From: Alistipes sp.
GTDB taxonomy: Bacteria; Bacteroidota; Bacteroidia; Bacteroidales; Rikenellaceae
Assembly (NCBI GenBank): GCA_029051915.1
Contig: JAIDKM010000324.1
Span: 1-19,216 of the forward strand
Direction of reading: 5' to 3'
DNA length: 19,216 bases
The notes beneath the pieces were generated by a model, which searched no databases, had not been told where the DNA came from, and worked only from the letters and a program-made list of their open reading frames with translations. Of the stretch, positions 14,610-19,216 are shown one piece after another. The stretch's first letter is position 1; the number at the start of each line of letters is the position of its first letter. The position numbers and the translations under genes were made by a program.

Positions 14610-16112
14610 ATGAAAAAATTGATTTCGACGATCTTTTCATTGGCAATCTTCTCGTCGCTGGCGGCATGCTCCGACAGCAACACGGGCGATATGCCCGACC
14701 CCGGAAAGAAAGATTACACGCTCAGCGTATCGCCCGCCGCATTCGACGACGTGGCAGCCGAAGAAACAGCGCTCATTCTGACGCTCGAAACGGATGCCCC
14801 GTCGTGGAGCATCGTCCGGGCCGACGACAATGACTGGGCGCTGCCCAACCTGTCGGTCGGTATCGCAGGCCGGCATGAAATACGCATCGCCGTTGCGGCC
14901 AATACGGGAGCGGAACGCACTACGATCATTACGGTCAAGGCCCCCGGCTGCGACGACGCACTCGTAACGATCAAGCAGAACGGCTACGAAGCTCCCCCGA
15001 CACCGACTTACGACGACCCCGATCAGATGCCCGACTACATCGCAGCCGATGCCTCGGGAATGGAATCCGACGCCATGACGTTGGCTGCGAAGATGAAAGC
15101 CGGAATCAACATCGGCAATACCCTCGAAGCCTGCAACAACCAGGAAAGCGCCGACATGACCGCATGGACGGGCTCCGAAACGGCTTGGGGCAATCCGCGC
15201 ATCACGCAGGAACTGATCGACGGATACAAAGCTGCCGGATTCAATGCCGTACGCATTCCGACGGCATGGGTCTGCGGCCATATCGCCGACCACTCGACCT
15301 GGAAAATCGACCTCGCATGGCTGGCCCGCGTGAAAGAAGTGGTGGACTACTGTTACGCCGCAGGCGACATGTACGCCATCATCAACATCCACTGGGACGG
15401 CGGCTGGCTCGAAAACAACCCGACCTATGCCCGCCAGGAGGAGGTCAACGCCATGCAGACCCGGCTGTGGGAGCAGATCGCCAAATACTTCCGCAACTAC
15501 GACGAACACCTGCTTTTCGCCGGCACCAACGAGGTACATTACGACTACGGCAACCCGACCGACGAACACATCGCCGTGCAGCAATCCTTCAACCAGACGT
15601 TCATCGACGCCGTGCGCGCCACGGGCGGACGCAATGCCTACCGGGTGCTCGTAACGCAGACCTACAACACCAACATCTGGCTGGGCGCACAGAAACACGT
15701 CATGTCGGAAGATACGGTCGAGGGGCGGCAGATGCTCGAAGTACACTGCTACGACCCGTGGGATTTCTGCGGCGACGACGCAACGCGCACGTCATGGGGC
15801 ACGGATGCCGAAATCGAGACGCTCCGTTCGCAGTTCACGCAGCTCGGCAAGTTCTACGACGCCGGCATTCCGTTCATCCTCGGCGAGTACGGAGCTCTCT
15901 ATAAACCGGAATTCAAGAACAACGAGGAGTACATGAAGAGCCGCAGCAAGTGGATCTACTATGCCACGAAATACGCCGTGGAAAACGGCTACGTACCCTT
16001 CGTCTGGGACACCGGTTCCGATGTCATGAACCGCTCGACCGGAAAGGTACACGAGGTTCAGCAATCGTATCTCGACGCACTGATGCGCGGCGCCAACGGA
16101 GAAAACCTCTAA
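14610..16112 (+). CDS. BACON-GH5 endo-beta-glucanase (endo-xyloglucanase type), surface lipoprotein
   Basis: A 500-residue endo-acting glycoside hydrolase predicted to cut the polysaccharide backbone at the cell surface. The lipobox is LAAC with Cys20, followed by SDSNTGD, whose acidic residues suit a Bacteroidetes surface-export signal. A BACON domain occupies about 35-127 (YTLSVSPAAFDDV to VTIKQNGYE). The GH5 barrel starts near 155 with GINIGNTLEA (165-174), TAWGNP (191-196) and IPTAW. The acid/base is Glu308 in GTNE, HCYDPWDF (379-386) supplies the conserved His and Tyr, and the nucleophile is Glu426 in LGEYG. These motifs and the BACON domain match GH5 subfamily 4 and the layout of the Bacteroides ovatus xyloglucanase BoGH5A; the subfamily is my judgement from motifs. 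Other GH5_4 enzymes act on mixed-linkage glucan or cellulose. It lies 65 bp after the SGBP gene, behind a strong hairpin. Confidence 0.93.
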   Translation: MKKLISTIFSLAIFSSLAACSDSNTGDMPDPGKKDYTLSVSPAAFDDVAAEETALILTLETDAPSWSIVRADDNDWALPNLSVGIAGRHEIRIAVAANTGAERTTIITVKAPGCDDALVTIKQNGYEAPPTPTYDDPDQMPDYIAADASGMESDAMTLAAKMKAGINIGNTLEACNNQESADMTAWTGSETAWGNPRITQELIDGYKAAGFNAVRIPTAWVCGHIADHSTWKIDLAWLARVKEVVDYCYAAGDMYAIINIHWDGGWLENNPTYARQEEVNAMQTRLWEQIAKYFRNYDEHLLFAGTNEVHYDYGNPTDEHIAVQQSFNQTFIDAVRATGGRNAYRVLVTQTYNTNIWLGAQKHVMSEDTVEGRQMLEVHCYDPWDFCGDDATRTSWGTDAEIETLRSQFTQLGKFYDAGIPFILGEYGALYKPEFKNNEEYMKSRSKWIYYATKYAVENGYVPFVWDTGSDVMNRSTGKVHEVQQSYLDALMRGANGENL

Positions 16113-16128
16113 CAAGCAAAATCAAGTC

Positions 16129-16176
16129 ATCAAAATAACGCAAGTTGCAACAAACTTGCGTTATTTTGATTATTTT
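16129..16176 (+). terminator. Intrinsic terminator at the end of the SusC-to-GH5 arm
   Basis: An 18-bp perfect stem (16129-16146 pairing with 16153-16170) has a 6-nt loop GCAACA and is followed by the T-rich TATTTT (16171-16176). It begins 16 bp after the GH5 stop codon. It should end the rightward operon and separate the HTCS gene from it. Confidence 0.9.
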
Positions 16177-16239
16177 CGCATACGACCGAGCGCGACGACC
16201 GCCGCCGAGCCGGAACCCATCGGAAACCGACCCCTGTTC
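16177..16239 (+). promoter_or_regulatory. Short leader upstream of the HTCS gene
   Basis: Only 63 bp separate the terminator T-tract from the HTCS start codon. The best promoter-like sequence is TATTTTCG at 16171-16178, one base off TAnnTTTG and overlapping the terminator, with no well-spaced -33 TTG. The HTCS may have a weak promoter here or depend on readthrough. This is a weak call. Confidence 0.25.
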
Positions 16240-19216
16240 ATGAAACGACTGCTACCCTTATTTTGCATAACGGCCTTTATGCTGCTCATCCGGCCGACGG
16301 CTGCGGCCGCACCGGCCTCCGAAGGCTCGACCTACCTGTTCGACCACATCGAGACCCCGAACATATGGATCAACTCCATGTTCCAAGATGCGGACGGCTT
16401 CATTTGGCTTGCGACACGCAACGGACTCTTCCGCGACCTGGACGGATACATGCTCGAACAGAAGACGGTCTTCGCCGGCAGCCATATCGACAAGATCATG
16501 CAGGACGCCGAAGGACGGCTGTGGCTGCGGCGCCAACACGACGTAGTGATGTACGATCCGATGACCGACACGCAATGGAACGAACGGCAGACAGCCGACT
16601 TCCTGGGTGCCGGCGCCCCCGTCGCCGTACTCTACGTCGACCGCAAAAAAAACCTCTGGTGGATCGACGACGGCGCGCTGTGGTTCCGCGCGAGCGGCTC
16701 GCGGGAAAAACGGCTCGTCGCGAAAAACGACGACACGGCATCCATCACCGACATGTACAACGCAGGGCGCATCGTCTATGCTCTGTGCACCGACGGCAAA
16801 GTACTGCGCTATGCCGCGGCAGGCGATTCAGTCGCAACGATAGACCCCATAGCCGCACCGCCCGCGACCGACGAAGAACTCTTCTACCTGATCTTCGTCG
16901 ACTCGGCCGACAACATCTGGCTCTCGCAAAAAACCCGCGGCGTATGGCACTACTCCCCGGCCTGCGGATCCTACGAACATTTCAACAACGACTCGCAATC
17001 CCGGCACATTCCGCGCGGATTCATCTGCAGCATCATCGAGGATGCCACGGGAGCCGTATGGATGGCCTCCGACCACGGAGGCATCTGCATCCGGCACCGG
17101 GATAAGTCGATGACCTACCTCGAAAACATCCCCACCGACCCCTCGTCGCTGGCCGGGAACAGCGTATTCTCGCTCTACCGCGACCGCGACGACAACATCT
17201 GGGTCGGCTACACCAAGAACGGCGTATCGGTCTGGCGCGGTGAAAACCGACGCTACTCGCTGCTGCACCTGCAATCGTTTTACAGCCGCAATCTCAGCGA
17301 CGACATCAACGCCACGTGCGAAGACCGCGAAGGCAACCTCTGGTTCGGAACCGATGGCAACGGACTCGTGCGCCTCGACCGCTTGGGACGCGAGACGCTT
17401 TTCACCGCAGGCCCAGGCGCCCACCGCCTGCACAGCAACATCATCACGGCACTGCACTGCGACGCTGCAGGGCGCGTATGGATCGGCACCTTCTACGGAG
17501 GTCTGTCGTGCTACCGCGACGGACAACTGACGACCTACCCCGACGACGGCAACGAAGCCGGACCGGCGGCCGTCGACGTGTGGAGCATCGACAGCGACCG
17601 CGCGGGCATCATCTGGATAGGCTCGCTGGGCGGAGGTCTGCAACGCTTCGATCCGAAAACCGGGCGGCGAACCACCTACAATGTCGAACGCAACGGACTA
17701 TCCAACAACTACATACTGCAAGTCGACTGCTGCCGAGACGGCAACATCGCGCTGGCCACGGCATACGGACTGTCGATATTCGACACAGCGACCGAACGTG
17801 CCACGAACATCACCGAAGGACTGCCCGGCGAACCCTTCAGCAATCCCGTACTGTCGGGAGTATGCGTCGACTCGGAAGATGCCCTGTGGTTCATTTGCGA
17901 AGGCCGCGTAGGCATGTACGACAAAGCGGCGAACGAGCTCTACGACCTGCCGGAACTCGACATCGCCACGGCACAGAGCATCGTCGCGGGCGACGACGGC
18001 ATGCTGTGGATCATGGCCTCCGACTGCATTTGCGGAATCCGCCGCGACGGCACGAACGACAATGGCCGCTACGAATTCGCTACGCGCACCTACCGCTTTC
18101 CGAATGCCACGGGCGGACGTTTCAACCAACGCTCGGCCTGCCGCACGGCCGACGGAGGCATTCTGGCCGGAACATTCAACGGATACATGCGGTTCATGCC
18201 CGGTACGGTCGACGGCAAGGGTGCCGACGGCACGCAGCATCTTTACTTCACGGGGATTCACGTGAACGGCACTCCCGTGCATCCGGGCGAGAGCATCGAC
18301 GGTCGCACGATCCTCGCCTGCGCGATGGAACATACTCCCGAAATCGTGCTCCGGCACAATCACAACCGGCTGTCGGTCGATTTCGCGACACTCAACTATT
18401 CGTCGATATTCCGTCGCGAGCTGCGCTACCGCATGGAAGGCATCTCCGACGAGTGGGTTCCCGTCGACAACTCCTCGACGCGTCTGACCTTCTTCAACCT
18501 CCGCCCCGGACGTTATCGCCTGACGCTTGCGACGCTGCCCTCGGGCGACGGCAAAGAGATTTCAACCTCGCTCGCAATCGTCGTACGCAACCCGTGGTAC
18601 CGCTCGACGGTAGCCATCCTGTCGTATATCATGACGGCAATCGTTGCCCTGATAACCTCCGCCAGAATATTCCGACGGCGACGCGCACGCAGAATAGAAG
18701 CGATGGAACTGGCCATGCGGCGCGAACAGCAGCATTATGTCGACCAGATGAAGATGCAGTTCTTCACCAACGTAAGCCATGACTTCCGCACGCCGCTCAC
18801 GCTTATCATCTCGCCGATCGAAGAAATGCTCCGCAGCAAACCGGAATACCGCAACGACCTGACGATAAATACCATATACCGGAATGCCCGTCGGCTGCTG
18901 ACCCTCGTCAACCAGCTGCTCGACCTGCGCAGGCTGGAGGTATACGGCATGACGCTCAATCTTGCGACCGCCGACCTTGCGGCACTCGTCCGGGAAGTAT
19001 GCTCGTCGTTCGAGCTCATGCTGCATAATGCAGGAATAACGTTCGACGTGCAGACTCCGAGCGAAAAACTTCTGATAGAACTCGACCGCGACAAGGTAAC
19101 CAAGATCCTCACCAACCTGCTTTCCAATGCCCTGAAATTCACTCCGCGCGACGGCCGTATCACCGTCTCGGTCGCCCGCGAAGAGGGGTTCCTGCGCGTA
19201 AGCGTCGCCGACAGCG
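16240..19216 (+). CDS. Hybrid two-component sensor (HTCS), N-terminal 992 residues, 3' end missing
   Basis: The periplasmic-sensor and kinase part of a hybrid two-component regulator, which in PULs senses an oligosaccharide and activates transcription. The frame starts at ATG 16240 with a signal peptide or membrane anchor (MKRLLPLFCITAFMLLI) and is open to the right edge. About twelve or more propeller-type repeats are visible from residue 40 to 690, with cores such as GFIWLAT, DNIWVG, GNLWFGT, GRVWIGT and GIIWIGS, consistent with two seven-bladed propellers. A Y_Y_Y-type domain covers about 711-785, and a transmembrane helix about 790-812. HisKA carries the phospho-acceptor His847 in VSHDFRTPL, and the start of the ATPase domain has the N-box LLSNALKF with Asn963. 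The remaining ATPase, receiver and AraC-type DNA-binding domains would lie beyond the window. It is likely the regulator of both arms; this is inferred from position. Confidence 0.93.
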   Translation, partial: MKRLLPLFCITAFMLLIRPTAAAAPASEGSTYLFDHIETPNIWINSMFQDADGFIWLATRNGLFRDLDGYMLEQKTVFAGSHIDKIMQDAEGRLWLRRQHDVVMYDPMTDTQWNERQTADFLGAGAPVAVLYVDRKKNLWWIDDGALWFRASGSREKRLVAKNDDTASITDMYNAGRIVYALCTDGKVLRYAAAGDSVATIDPIAAPPATDEELFYLIFVDSADNIWLSQKTRGVWHYSPACGSYEHFNNDSQSRHIPRGFICSIIEDATGAVWMASDHGGICIRHRDKSMTYLENIPTDPSSLAGNSVFSLYRDRDDNIWVGYTKNGVSVWRGENRRYSLLHLQSFYSRNLSDDINATCEDREGNLWFGTDGNGLVRLDRLGRETLFTAGPGAHRLHSNIITALHCDAAGRVWIGTFYGGLSCYRDGQLTTYPDDGNEAGPAAVDVWSIDSDRAGIIWIGSLGGGLQRFDPKTGRRTTYNVERNGLSNNYILQVDCCRDGNIALATAYGLSIFDTATERATNITEGLPGEPFSNPVLSGVCVDSEDALWFICEGRVGMYDKAANELYDLPELDIATAQSIVAGDDGMLWIMASDCICGIRRDGTNDNGRYEFATRTYRFPNATGGRFNQRSACRTADGGILAGTFNGYMRFMPGTVDGKGADGTQHLYFTGIHVNGTPVHPGESIDGRTILACAMEHTPEIVLRHNHNRLSVDFATLNYSSIFRRELRYRMEGISDEWVPVDNSSTRLTFFNLRPGRYRLTLATLPSGDGKEISTSLAIVVRNPWYRSTVAILSYIMTAIVALITSARIFRRRRARRIEAMELAMRREQQHYVDQMKMQFFTNVSHDFRTPLTLIISPIEEMLRSKPEYRNDLTINTIYRNARRLLTLVNQLLDLRRLEVYGMTLNLATADLAALVREVCSSFELMLHNAGITFDVQTPSEKLLIELDRDKVTKILTNLLSNALKFTPRDGRITVSVAREEGFLRVSVADS

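Noticed and set aside
17316..18782. A 488-residue plus-strand frame within the HTCS region
   Set aside because: It is out of frame with the propeller and kinase motifs and is an Arg/His/Pro-rich shadow.

Overview
The window looks like part of the chromosome of a GC-rich gut Bacteroidales, most like Alistipes or another Rikenellaceae. The evidence is a SusC/SusD pair, Bacteroidetes-type lipoprotein signals, a BACON domain, candidate TAnnTTTG promoter elements, no obvious Shine-Dalgarno sequences, and strong GC bias at third codon positions. The genus is an inference from composition and gene style.

Nearly all of the window is one polysaccharide utilisation locus (PUL), laid out as two divergent arms around a 408-bp AT-rich control region (6935-7342). 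The leftward arm encodes three exo-acting glycoside hydrolases: GH31 with a PA14 insert (alpha-xylosidase type), GH3 (beta-glucosidase type) and GH2 (beta-galactosidase type, running off the left edge). They are separated by only 18 and 8 bp, so they probably form an operon. The rightward arm encodes a SusC-like TonB-dependent transporter, a SusD-like glycan-binding lipoprotein, a multidomain surface glycan-binding lipoprotein, and a BACON-GH5 endoglucanase. A hybrid two-component sensor (HTCS) follows a strong terminator and runs off the right edge.

This enzyme set (GH5 with BACON, GH31 with PA14, GH3, GH2, SusC/D, SGBP, HTCS) is that of the characterised Bacteroides ovatus xyloglucan utilisation locus. 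The proposed scheme is as follows. The surface GH5 cuts the xyloglucan backbone. SusD and the SGBP capture the fragments and SusC imports them. GH2 removes galactose, GH31 removes xylose, and GH3 splits the cello-oligosaccharide backbone. The HTCS senses an oligosaccharide in the periplasm and activates the promoters. Substrate assignment rests on family combination and motifs, not on measured activity. No GH43, GH95 or GH9 gene is visible here, although both edges cut through genes.

Four things deserve a second look. A nine-G run lies in the SusC signal-peptide codons, where loss or gain of one G causes immediate termination. A perfect 26-bp palindromic terminator lies 21 bp in front of the GH5 start codon. 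The SGBP has a duplicated A-A'-B-B' architecture. The shared divergent control region contains a promoter-like element facing each arm. I saw no tRNA, rRNA, CRISPR array, insertion sequence or phage gene.
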